Assembly: GCF_015712065.1 (NCBI RefSeq)
Contig: NZ_JACFYZ010000001.1
Span: 930,001 to 994,000, forward strand
From: Ectopseudomonas chengduensis
GTDB taxonomy: Bacteria; Pseudomonadota; Gammaproteobacteria; Pseudomonadales; Pseudomonadaceae
Reading direction: 5' to 3'
DNA length: 64,000 nt
Shown here piece after piece: positions 28,485 through 36,138 of the stretch. The translations under genes and the position numbers were made by a program. The notes beneath the pieces are model-generated. The model had not been told where the DNA came from. It saw only the letters and a program-made list of their open reading frames with translations, and made no database searches. Within the stretch, counting starts at the first letter, position 1, and each line of letters opens with the position of its first letter.

Positions 28485-28521
28485 CTCCTGTGATACCGGC
28501 AACATGCCGGTATCACAGGAG
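28485..28521 (+). promoter_or_regulatory. Perfect hairpin that buries the Shine-Dalgarno of OmpA lipoprotein 2
   Basis: CTCCTGTGATACCGGCA, ACA, then TGCCGGTATCACAGGAG: 17-bp perfect arms with a 3-nt loop. The last five bases, AGGAG at 28517-28521, are the only good ribosome-binding site for the ATG at 28530, eight bases on. Folded RNA would hide it completely. No T-run follows, so it is not a terminator. It could instead be a DNA operator palindrome. Confidence 0.8.
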
Positions 28522-28529
28522 ACACCGCC

Positions 28530-29264
28530 ATGAGAATCAAGTTTTCGAGGGTTTTACCCTTTCTCTTGGTCAGCAGTGTTCTCTCGGGTTGTGCCACGAC
28601 TTCCAGTACGGGAGACGCGCCGCTCAACCAGGGGAACTGGCCCCTGTGCAGTGCGATTGGAGCCCTGGCCGGTGGCGGCCTCGGCGCAATCGAAAGTTCC
28701 ACCTGGGCAGCAGGCGGCGCGGTAGCCGGCGCTCTACTGGGAACCATCATCTGCTATGCGCAGGATGGCGACGAAGATGGCGACGGTGTGTTCGACCGCC
28801 GTGATCGCTGCCCCAGCACGCCAGCCGGTACTGCGGTAGGCCATAACGGCTGCCCTTTGCCGCAATACCCCGCCAGTGTTGCGGCTGAGCCGGCGATGGA
28901 GCAGCAGGCGCAGGATGAGGTCATCGTTCTCAGCGACCTGGGAAATGTGCTGTTTGCGTTCGATTCAGCCGAACTGACGGGTGAGGCGCGGCGCCTGCTT
29001 GCCGATGTCGGTACCCGTCTGACCGGTGCCAGTCTGGTCGCAGTCAAGGTCGTCGGGCATACCGATAGCGTTGGTTCTGATGCCTACAACCAGGGGTTGT
29101 CCGAACGCCGCGCACGCAGTGTTGCCGACTTTCTCATCGCCCAGGGTGTGCCTGCCGGCAAGCTCAGTACAGAAGGCCGTGGTGAGAGCCAACCGGTGGC
29201 GGACAACGGCAGCGATGCCGGCCGCGCACAGAACCGCCGCGTAGAGTTGTACGTTTCCCGTTGA
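28530..29264 (+). CDS. OmpA-family lipoprotein 2 with a thrombospondin type 3 repeat
   Basis: 244 residues. Lipobox LSGC (Cys21), a glycine-rich hairpin (GALAGGGLGAIESSTWAAGG, then VAGALLGTIICYA), then a calcium-type Asp-rich repeat (DGDEDGDGVFDRRDRCPSTPAG), and a C-terminal OmpA domain (VVGHTDSVGSDAYNQGLSERRA, QNRRVELYV). The HTDSVGSDAYNQGLSERRA block is identical to the upstream gene, so the pair arose by tandem duplication. Translation may be gated by the hairpin at 28485-28521. Confidence 0.93.
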   Translation: MRIKFSRVLPFLLVSSVLSGCATTSSTGDAPLNQGNWPLCSAIGALAGGGLGAIESSTWAAGGAVAGALLGTIICYAQDGDEDGDGVFDRRDRCPSTPAGTAVGHNGCPLPQYPASVAAEPAMEQQAQDEVIVLSDLGNVLFAFDSAELTGEARRLLADVGTRLTGASLVAVKVVGHTDSVGSDAYNQGLSERRARSVADFLIAQGVPAGKLSTEGRGESQPVADNGSDAGRAQNRRVELYVSR

Positions 29265-29423
29265 AGCGCAGGGGCGCCCCACAGGTCATCATAGGCCTGG
29301 GGGGTGTCGCTTTTGCGGCTGGTGATAGCTGAGGTCACGGAAAATATTCCCTCGCTCTGGTGGTCCGGGCCACGACCGGTTAACGTGCAGCGCTATTAGA
29401 AAAACCAGAGCAAGAGGGCGGGG

Positions 29424-29729
29424 ATGAAAGCATTGTTGATGATGGGCAAGGCGTTGGCCTTGGCCTTCTGGCTGGTATTTGCGGCGGCGCTGGCCAAGCG
29501 TTTTGGCGCGCCGTTTGAACAGCTCGTCTATCTGCTCGCGGGCTTTCTTGCGCTGTTGCATGGGGTGCAGCTGTGGCTGTTCTCGGGGCTCCTGTCCGGT
29601 CGCGCTAGCCCCTGGCTGGATCGTGTACAGGTCCTGCTGTTCGGCATTTTTCATCTCTATCCGCTGAAGGCCGAGCAAGGGGCCGAAAGCGCTGCTGCAG
29701 CAGCGCTCGAGGAGGCGGCTCATGCGTAG
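29424..29729 (+). CDS. DUF1145 small membrane protein
   Basis: 101 residues with about three membrane helices (ALALAFWLVFAAALAK, LVYLLAGFLALLHGVQLWLFSG and VQVLLFGIFHLY). This matches DUF1145, of unknown function. The tail is Ala/Glu-rich (ESAAAAALEEAAHA). Its end overlaps the start of the collagen-like gene by eight bases, so the two are co-translated. 159 bp separate it from the OmpA gene. Confidence 0.8.
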   Translation: MKALLMMGKALALAFWLVFAAALAKRFGAPFEQLVYLLAGFLALLHGVQLWLFSGLLSGRASPWLDRVQVLLFGIFHLYPLKAEQGAESAAAAALEEAAHA

Positions 29730-30483
29730 TTTCGCTCTGTTGCTCTGCCTGTTCGCAGGTCCGTCGTTGGCCGCTACGCAGGTCACGGTGGCGTCCAATA
29801 CGCTGATGCGTTTGCCGGTCGCCAGTAGCAGCCTGCAGCTCGAACGGCTGGAAGTGGCGGATCAGGCGACCCTGATGATTCCGGCAACGGTGACCGAGTT
29901 GCATATAGGTGAGCTGCTGATGGGCCGCGACGCGCGTATTGGCGTTGCGCCCAGCGATCAGCCACTGCGACTGGTGGTAGAGGACGCCGATATCGGCCCG
30001 GGCGCCTGGATCAGCGCCAAAGGCGCCGCTGGCACTTACACCCGGCCAGCCACGCCTGGGCGGGAGATCAAGCTCAAGCTGCACAAGCTGACATTCGAAT
30101 CCTTGACCCTCGATGTGCGCGGTGGTCAGGGCAGACCGGGTTATGCCGGGCTCGATGGTGCGCATGGGCAGCCAGGTGGTTGCACCTGGGGTCAGGCCAG
30201 TGCTGGCCACGATGGTCAGGACGGCACCGATGGGCATGAAGGTGCTGCAGGCGGCAGCGTGGTGCTGGAGGTACCTCACCACGTCGAGGTCGAGCGCATG
30301 CAGGTGTTGCTCGATGGCGGCGCGGGTGGTGCAGCCGGTTCGGCGGGGCGCCCCGGCCGTGGGGGCGCTGCCAAGGGCTGCCTGCTCTACGGCGTAGAGG
30401 GTGCTGCCGATGGCAAACCCGGCCAGGCTGGACGCGAGGGAGCAGCTGGACGCAGTGGTGCCATGCAGGTGTTTCGTTTCTAA
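29722..30483 (+). CDS. Secreted collagen-like glycine-rich protein
   Basis: 253 residues. Signal peptide RSFALLLCLFAGPSLA. An N-terminal beta-rich domain (about 20-120; LRLVVEDADIGPGAWISAKG) is followed by two Gly-x-y-like tracts (about 130-180, GGQGRPGYAGLDGAHGQPGG and GHDGQDGTDGHEG; about 195-250, DGGAGGAAGSAGRPGRGG, GKPGQAGREGAAGRSG). A strand-rich segment with VVLEVPHHVEVE lies between them. Two Cys, one in each tract, could form a disulphide. The tracts are short for a stable collagen triple helix. Function unknown; a surface or matrix role is possible. Confidence 0.8.
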   Translation: MRSFALLLCLFAGPSLAATQVTVASNTLMRLPVASSSLQLERLEVADQATLMIPATVTELHIGELLMGRDARIGVAPSDQPLRLVVEDADIGPGAWISAKGAAGTYTRPATPGREIKLKLHKLTFESLTLDVRGGQGRPGYAGLDGAHGQPGGCTWGQASAGHDGQDGTDGHEGAAGGSVVLEVPHHVEVERMQVLLDGGAGGAAGSAGRPGRGGAAKGCLLYGVEGAADGKPGQAGREGAAGRSGAMQVFRF

Positions 30484-30532
30484 GTAACCGTCGCTGCCTT
30501 CGTTGCCATGCAGAGGAAGGCAGCCGCGTCGA

Positions 30533-30997
30533 TCAGAATACCGGGCGCATGGCCGCTAGCGTCATGAGCGCCAGGCCGATCAGCAGGTTGCTGCCGACCA
30601 CTTTGCGAATCCGCCCCAGCGCCTCGCCGCCTGCAGGCCAGTTCTCGCACTCCACGGCGCGCCGCAGCTGCGGCAGCTGCAGCGCCTGAATACGCAGGAA
30701 CAGGGCGAGCATCACCAGATACAGACCCATCATGACGTGCACGTAGCGCGGCGCGGCGTCGAAACCGCTGTAGCTCATGTGCAGCATGCCGACTCCAGTC
30801 AAGGGCAGGACTGCTACCGCTATCCAGACCCAGACGAAGAAGCGTTTGAACACACTCAGCCACAGGCGCAGGCGTGCTGGCGGCTCCAGTATGTCCACCG
30901 CCGCCGGGCGCAGGATCATCCAGGCGAAGAACATTCCGCCGACCCATACGACGGCGGCCAGCAGGTGTAGCGCATAGAGTGGTGCGTAAGGTGTCAT
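30533..30997 (-). CDS. CopD-like integral membrane protein
   Basis: 154 residues with four membrane helices; starts MTPYAPLYALHLLAAVVWVGGMFFAWMI, with GGAG seven bases upstream. The His/Trp pair in helix 1 (LHLLAAVVWVGG) and LPLTGVGMLHMSY in helix 2 are typical of the CopD/YozB superfamily, which includes copper-resistance and haem-binding membrane proteins. There is no adjacent copC, so a copper role is not supported here. Convergent with the collagen-like gene and divergent from dinG. Confidence 0.8.
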   Translation of the reverse strand: MTPYAPLYALHLLAAVVWVGGMFFAWMILRPAAVDILEPPARLRLWLSVFKRFFVWVWIAVAVLPLTGVGMLHMSYSGFDAAPRYVHVMMGLYLVMLALFLRIQALQLPQLRRAVECENWPAGGEALGRIRKVVGSNLLIGLALMTLAAMRPVF

Positions 30998-31137
30998 GCG
31001 GTATCTCCAGAGGGGCCGTTTGGCAGGTCGGTTCATTCGATTGGCACGCGAGTCAGCGCCAGATCGATTGCCGCGCTATGATAGCGACCGCTCCGCGAAT
31101 ACTGAAAATTTATCCAGCCTTTTTCGTTTCAGAATCC

Positions 31138-33282
31138 ATGCTCAGCACCGAACTCAAGTCCCAGATCCAGGGCGCCTATTCGCGCTTTCTCGAGGCCAAG
31201 TCGCTCAAGCCGCGCTATGGCCAGCGCTTGATGATCGCCGAGATCGCCAAGGTGCTCGGCACCATCAAGACCGATGACGAGGGCAAGCGTCTGGGTGATC
31301 CTGCCGTGGTGGCGGTCGAGGCGGGCACCGGTACCGGCAAGACGGTGGCCTACAGTCTGGCCACCATCCCCACCGCCAAGGCCGCTGGCAAGCGCCTGGT
31401 GATCGCCACCGCCACCGTGGCCCTGCAGGAACAGATCGTGCACAAGGATCTGCCTGATCTGTTGCGCAACAGCGGCCTGAACTTCAGCTTCGCCCTGGCC
31501 AAGGGGCGTGGCCGCTACCTGTGCCTGTCCAAGCTCGACCACCTGCTGCAGGACGGCGCCGCGCAGAGCGCTACCGCGCAGTTGTTCGAGGAAGAAGGCT
31601 TTCGCATCGACGTCGACGAGCAGGGTCAGAAGCTGTTCACCGCGATGATCGAGAAGCTCGCCGGCAACAAATGGGATGGCGACCGCGACAGCTGGCCGGA
31701 GGAGCTGGAAGACGTGCGCTGGGCGCAACTGACCACCGACCACAGCCAGTGCACCAATCGTCACTGCCCGAATTTCCAGCAGTGCGCTTTCTATAAAGCG
31801 CGCGAGGGCATGGGCAAGGTCGACGTGATCGTCACCAACCACGATATGGTGCTAGCCGACCTGGCGCTTGGCGGTGGCGCGGTACTGCCCGACCCGCGCG
31901 AAACCATCTATGTGTTCGACGAGGGCCATCACCTGCCGGACAAGGCCATCGGCCACTTCGCCCACTTTACCCGCCTGCGCTCGACTGCCGACTGGCTTAC
32001 GCAGATCGACAAGAACCTGACCAAGCTGCTGGCGCAGAACCCGTTGCCGGGCGATCTCGGCCGTCTGATCGAACAGGTGCCGGAGCTGGCGCGTGAGCTG
32101 AAGACTCAGCAGCAGTTCATGTTCGCTGCCTGCGAGCAGATCGCCGACTTCAAGGCCGGCGAGGACATGGAAGGACGCGAGCGCCCGCGTCATCGCTTCG
32201 TCGGCGGCGTGGTGCCGGAGCATCTGACCGAGTTGGGGCTGGAACTGAAGAAGGGCTTCTCCAAGCTCAATGACCTGTTCACCGGCGTTACCGAGCTGCT
32301 CAAGGAGGCCATGGACGGCGAGGGCGCCGTGGGCATCGCCAGCCACCAGGCCGAGGAGTGGTATCCGCTGTTCGGCAGCCTGATGGCGCGGGCCAAGGGC
32401 AACTGGGAATTGTGGCTGGCCTTCACCGCTGAAGACCCCGAGGAAAGCCCACCCATGGCGCGCTGGCTGACCCTGGCCGAGAGCGGTGCGCTGTTCGATA
32501 TCGAGGTCAACGCCAGCCCGATCCTCGCCGCCGAGACCTTGCGCCGCAACCTGTGGAACGTTGCCCATGGCTGCTTGGTGACGTCTGCGACCCTGACCGC
32601 GTTGGGCACTTTCGACCGCTATCGCATGCGTGCCGGCCTGCCCAAGGCGGCGGTCGCGGCGATAGTGCCAAGCCCCTTCCATCATGCCGATGCCGGCCTG
32701 CTGCGCGTGCCCGATCTCAAGGCCGACCCGCGTGAGGCTGCTGCGCATACGGCGGCTATCACCCGCGAGCTGCCGGGCCTGGTGGCAGGCAGTCGCGGGA
32801 CGCTGGTGTTGTTCTCCTCGCGCAAGCAGATGCAGGACGTGTTCGACGGCCTGGATCGCGACTGGCGCAAACGCGTGTTCATTCAGGGCAACCTGTCCAA
32901 GCAGGAGACCCTGAACAAGCACAAGGCGCGTGTCGATTCAGGCGAGGAAAGCGTGCTGTTCGGCCTGGCCAGTTTCGCCGAGGGCGTCGACCTTCCTGGC
33001 GCCTACTGCGAGCATGTGGTGATCGCCAAGATTCCCTTCGCCGTGCCGGATGACCCGGTTGAGGCGGCGCTGGCCGAGTGGATCGAGGCGCGTGGCGGCA
33101 ATCCCTTCATGGAAATCGCCGTGCCGGACGCCTCGCTGCGTCTGGTGCAGGCCTGCGGTCGCCTGCTGCGTACCGAGGCTGATCGCGGCACTATCACCCT
33201 GCTGGATCGGCGTGTGGTTACCCAGCGCTACGGCAAGGCCATTCTCAATGCCTTGCCGCCGTTTCGTCGGCAGATCGACTGA
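31138..33282 (+). CDS. dinG: ATP-dependent DNA helicase DinG
   Basis: 714 residues. An XPD-like superfamily 2 helicase with Walker A AGTGTGKTVAYS, a DEGH box (YVFDEGHHLP), four cysteines for a 4Fe-4S cluster (GRGRYLC, then CTNRHCPNFQQC), and the C-terminal motif GRLLRTEADRGTITLLDRR. It unwinds structures such as R-loops and forks and is often SOS-induced; I see no convincing LexA box. ATG 31138 begins the MLSTELKSQIQGAY segment expected for DinG. Dispersed element copy 3 begins at its stop codon. Confidence 0.94.
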   Translation: MLSTELKSQIQGAYSRFLEAKSLKPRYGQRLMIAEIAKVLGTIKTDDEGKRLGDPAVVAVEAGTGTGKTVAYSLATIPTAKAAGKRLVIATATVALQEQIVHKDLPDLLRNSGLNFSFALAKGRGRYLCLSKLDHLLQDGAAQSATAQLFEEEGFRIDVDEQGQKLFTAMIEKLAGNKWDGDRDSWPEELEDVRWAQLTTDHSQCTNRHCPNFQQCAFYKAREGMGKVDVIVTNHDMVLADLALGGGAVLPDPRETIYVFDEGHHLPDKAIGHFAHFTRLRSTADWLTQIDKNLTKLLAQNPLPGDLGRLIEQVPELARELKTQQQFMFAACEQIADFKAGEDMEGRERPRHRFVGGVVPEHLTELGLELKKGFSKLNDLFTGVTELLKEAMDGEGAVGIASHQAEEWYPLFGSLMARAKGNWELWLAFTAEDPEESPPMARWLTLAESGALFDIEVNASPILAAETLRRNLWNVAHGCLVTSATLTALGTFDRYRMRAGLPKAAVAAIVPSPFHHADAGLLRVPDLKADPREAAAHTAAITRELPGLVAGSRGTLVLFSSRKQMQDVFDGLDRDWRKRVFIQGNLSKQETLNKHKARVDSGEESVLFGLASFAEGVDLPGAYCEHVVIAKIPFAVPDDPVEAALAEWIEARGGNPFMEIAVPDASLRLVQACGRLLRTEADRGTITLLDRRVVTQRYGKAILNALPPFRRQID

Positions 33283-33424
33283 GAGGGTGTCTACAAAATG
33301 GCTGCACTTGGCAATACTGCGTTGAAAACGATCTCGAAATGCTCATTTACAGCACGTAAACTCCGCTTTCTCGATCGTTTTCGCCTTGTCTTGCCTTCGT
33401 TCGCCTATCTTGTAAACACCCTCT
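33282..33424. repeat. Dispersed stop-codon-abutting palindromic element, copy 3
   Basis: 143 bp whose first base is the last base of the dinG stop codon. Termini differ from copies 1 and 2: AGAGGGTGTCTACAA at the left against TTGTAAACACCCTCT at the right (one mismatch). The interior is the same element: TTGGCAATACTGCGTT, stem GAAAACGATC (33324-33333) with GATCGTTTTC (33373-33382), and centre AAATGCTCATTTACA then CACGTAAA. Confidence 0.85.
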
Positions 33425-33426
33425 GA

Positions 33427-33492
33427 CAGGCTGTTGAAAAACTACCTCGGCTGCTCCACCTGCAGTCGTCGCCTAGGTTTTTCAACGGCCTG
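33427..33492. repeat. Shortened relative of the dispersed element
   Basis: 66 bp keeping only the outer arms of copies 1 and 2 (CAGGCTGTTGAAAAAC and GTTTTTCAACGGCCTG) around a short GC-rich middle. The whole central core is missing. It sits back to back with copy 3 and just past the mnhG stop. Confidence 0.8.
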
Positions 33493-33498
33493 CTGACG

Positions 33499-33840
33499 TT
33501 ATTCACCACCCCTGTTGCGCTGTTCCAGCTCATCACCCAACCGCCCCAGCGTCGGCCGAATGCCGGCGCGGTGCGCGGCGCGGGCGATGGCGTGCGCCGC
33601 CAGCGGGGCGCTGACCAGCAGAATCAGCAGGCCGATAAAGGCCTCCAGTGCCAGCTCGCCACTGCTGGCCAAGGCCACTGCGCCAAGTAACAGGACCGCG
33701 CCGAGAACCCCGGCCTTGCTCGCCGCATGCATGCGGCTGTAGCTATCGGGCAGGCGCAGCACGCCAATCGCGCCAAGCAGAGAGATCACTGCGCCGCTCA
33801 GTACCAGCAGCGAGGCCAGCCAGGCTTGTACTTCGTTCAT
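33499..33840 (-). CDS. mnhG: Na+/H+ antiporter subunit G (Mrp operon 1)
   Basis: 113 residues with three membrane helices and the family segment GAIGVLRLPDSYSRMHAASKAGVLG. Last gene of the first multi-subunit cation/proton antiporter operon. Overlaps mnhF by four bases. Subunit G is small but needed for assembly of the complex in other bacteria. Confidence 0.93.
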   Translation of the reverse strand: MNEVQAWLASLLVLSGAVISLLGAIGVLRLPDSYSRMHAASKAGVLGAVLLLGAVALASSGELALEAFIGLLILLVSAPLAAHAIARAAHRAGIRPTLGRLGDELEQRNRGGE

Positions 33841-34148
33841 GGGCGTTCCTCGCTCTTCTCCGGCATCTGGCTGTGGGCGTCATCGAACAGGAAGGCAAAA
33901 GCCGCCGTGCCGAGAAACGACACCAGTGCCAGCAGCACGGCAACATCGATGAACAGCGCCTCGCCGCGCATCAGGCACAGCAGGGCCATGGCGGCGACCG
34001 CCAGCAGGGTGAGGGCGTCGATGGCCACCGCACGATCCGGGCGGCTTGGGCCGCGCAACAGGCGATAGAGGCTGATCAAACCGCTCAGCGCGAGCAAGGC
34101 TGCAGCCAGGGGCAATACCCAGGCAGCACCGGCCAGGTGCAGGGTCAT
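33837..34148 (-). CDS. mnhF: Na+/H+ antiporter subunit F (Mrp operon 1)
   Basis: 103 residues with three membrane helices and the MrpF segment LYRLLRGPSRPDRAVAIDALTLL, whose Asp residues are conserved. Overlaps its neighbours by four bases on each side. It is somewhat longer than its counterpart in operon 2 (89 residues), mainly through a charged tail. Confidence 0.93.
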   Translation of the reverse strand: MTLHLAGAAWVLPLAAALLALSGLISLYRLLRGPSRPDRAVAIDALTLLAVAAMALLCLMRGEALFIDVAVLLALVSFLGTAAFAFLFDDAHSQMPEKSEERP

Positions 34149-34642
34149 GGCGTTACTCCTTCGGCTTTGCCGGCATCGAGCCAGGCCAGCAGGCGGCGTT
34201 CCAACTCGATGAGAATGTCGGTCACGTCCTCGCGGCGCCGCGCATCGAGGGCGTGGATATAGAGCAGGCCTTGCTCCTCGTCATAGTCCAGGGCCAGGGT
34301 GCCGGGGGTCAGGGTCAGCAGGGTGCCGAGCAGGGTGACCTTGTCCACCTCGCGGCGAGTCACCGGGTAGGCCAGCACGGCCGGTTCCACATCGACCCGA
34401 CGCGCCAGCACCAGCGTGGCGACTTGGTAAGTCGCGAGGAACACCTGGGCGATGAACCACAGGCAGAAGCTCACACCATGCTCCAGGCTGCGGGCGTAAC
34501 GACGCAGGCGCCCGATTGCCAGGCCCAGCAGGCGAGCGATCAGGTAGAGCAGGGCGAAGGCCAGCAGGCCTCCACCGAGATGGCCGGCGCCGAGGCCCCA
34601 GGCCAGGCCGGCGCTGGCCAGCAAATGGATGACAAACAGCAT
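34145..34642 (-). CDS. mnhE: Na+/H+ antiporter subunit E (Mrp operon 1)
   Basis: 165 residues. N-terminal membrane helices (about 1-75) are followed by a cytoplasmic domain carrying the family signature LLTLTPGTLALDYDEEQGLLYIHALDA. Starts at the last base of the mnhD stop, so translation is probably coupled. Confidence 0.93.
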   Translation of the reverse strand: MLFVIHLLASAGLAWGLGAGHLGGGLLAFALLYLIARLLGLAIGRLRRYARSLEHGVSFCLWFIAQVFLATYQVATLVLARRVDVEPAVLAYPVTRREVDKVTLLGTLLTLTPGTLALDYDEEQGLLYIHALDARRREDVTDILIELERRLLAWLDAGKAEGVTP

Positions 34643-36138
34643 CAGGTACCTCCTGCGCCAGTGAAGGGTTGCAGATAGGCTTGCGGGGCGGCGAGTTGCG
34701 CGGCTGCCGCCACGGCATAGTCGATCAGCGGGCCGGCGCCCAGGCCGATCAACACGGTCAGTAGCGCCAGGGCGCTCATGCCCAACCAGGCCGCGCGTAT
34801 ACCGGTAACCGTTTGCAGCGCTTCTTCACCTCCCGGATGGGGCTTGAGAAATGCTTCGTTCCAGATCTTGTTCATCGATAGCAGGGTGAACACGCCGGTC
34901 AGCAGGGCGATGCCCGCCGCCCACCACGCAGCGGCATCCAGGCTGGCCTTGACCAGCAGGAACTTGGCCCAGAAACCGGACAGCGGCGGAATGCCTGCCA
35001 GCGACAGCGCCGGAATGGCGAACAGCAGCGCCAGCCAGGGCATGCGCTTGTACAGTCCACCCATGTCGGCCAGGCGCTCGGAGCCGCAGATGCGCGCCGC
35101 CAGGCCGCCGATGAAGAACAGGTTGGCCTTCACCACGATATGGTGGATCAGGTAGAACACTGCGCCGGCCAGCGCCAGCGGGGTGGCCAGGGCGAGGCCG
35201 AGGATCATGTAGCCAACCTGGCTGACGATGTGGAACGACAGGATACGGCGCACCTCGGTCTGCGCCGCCGCACCCAGCACGCCCACCAGCATGGTGGCGC
35301 AGGCGACCCACAGCAGCAGTTGATGCGGCAGGCCATGCTCCGGCCAGAGCAGGGTCACCAGGCGAATCAGCGCGTATACGCCGACCTTGGTCAGCAGGCC
35401 TGCGAACATCGCCGAAACCGCCGTCAGGGCGACGTGATAGGTGGCCGGCAGCCAGCCGAATACCGGGAACAGCGCAGCCTTGATGGCAAACGACAGCAGC
35501 ATCAGCAACAGCGCCGGCGTCACGCCAGGTGGTGCCTCACCGCTGCGCATGATCACCGCCAGCTCGCCCATGTTCAGCGTGCCGCTGGCGCCGTAGACCA
35601 GGCCGGCGGAGAGCAGGAAGATCAGCGTGGCGAACAGGTTAAGGGCCACGTAGGTCATGCTGCCGGCCAGCCGGCGGCTGCCGCCGCCAAGCGCCATCAG
35701 GGCGAAGGAGGCGATCAGCAGCACCTCGAACCAGACATAGAGGTTGAAGATGTCGGCGGTGATGAAGGCGCCGCAGATGCCGGTCAGCAGACCCTGGATG
35801 AACAGGTGAAAGTCGCGACCGATCTTGCTGTCGTTGTCCTTGGCCACGCCATAGAGCAGGGTGACCAGCGCGACCAGGGCACTGATGGCGATCATTACCG
35901 CCGACAGGCGATCGATCACCAGGCTGATGCCGAACGGCGCCTGCCAGTTGCCCACCTGACCACTGAGCACCACGCCTTGTGCGGCCTGCCAGACCAGCAC
36001 CAGGCCTACAGCCAGCAGCAGTGCGGTGCCACTCAGGCTGAGCACGCGCACAGCCAGCAGATGGCGGCGCAGGATGATCGCCAGCAGCAGGCTGCACAGG
36101 GGAACGAGGATTGGCGCAACGAGTAACGCGTGATTCAT
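34642..36138 (-). CDS. mnhD: Na+/H+ antiporter subunit D (Mrp operon 1)
   Basis: 498 residues with about 14 membrane helices, homologous to the proton-pumping NuoL/M/N subunits of complex I. Conserved charged residues sit in helices such as LYVWFEVLLIASF and in SFAIKAALFPVFGWLPATYHVA. LVIDRLSAVMIAISALVALV is also typical. Overlaps mnhC by four bases. Confidence 0.95.
   Translation of the reverse strand: MNHALLVAPILVPLCSLLLAIILRRHLLAVRVLSLSGTALLLAVGLVLVWQAAQGVVLSGQVGNWQAPFGISLVIDRLSAVMIAISALVALVTLLYGVAKDNDSKIGRDFHLFIQGLLTGICGAFITADIFNLYVWFEVLLIASFALMALGGGSRRLAGSMTYVALNLFATLIFLLSAGLVYGASGTLNMGELAVIMRSGEAPPGVTPALLLMLLSFAIKAALFPVFGWLPATYHVALTAVSAMFAGLLTKVGVYALIRLVTLLWPEHGLPHQLLLWVACATMLVGVLGAAAQTEVRRILSFHIVSQVGYMILGLALATPLALAGAVFYLIHHIVVKANLFFIGGLAARICGSERLADMGGLYKRMPWLALLFAIPALSLAGIPPLSGFWAKFLLVKASLDAAAWWAAGIALLTGVFTLLSMNKIWNEAFLKPHPGGEEALQTVTGIRAAWLGMSALALLTVLIGLGAGPLIDYAVAAAAQLAAPQAYLQPFTGAGGT

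Noticed and set aside
30533..30997. Copper-resistance copCD system
   Set aside because: Only a CopD-like membrane protein is present; no CopC or copper regulator is adjacent.
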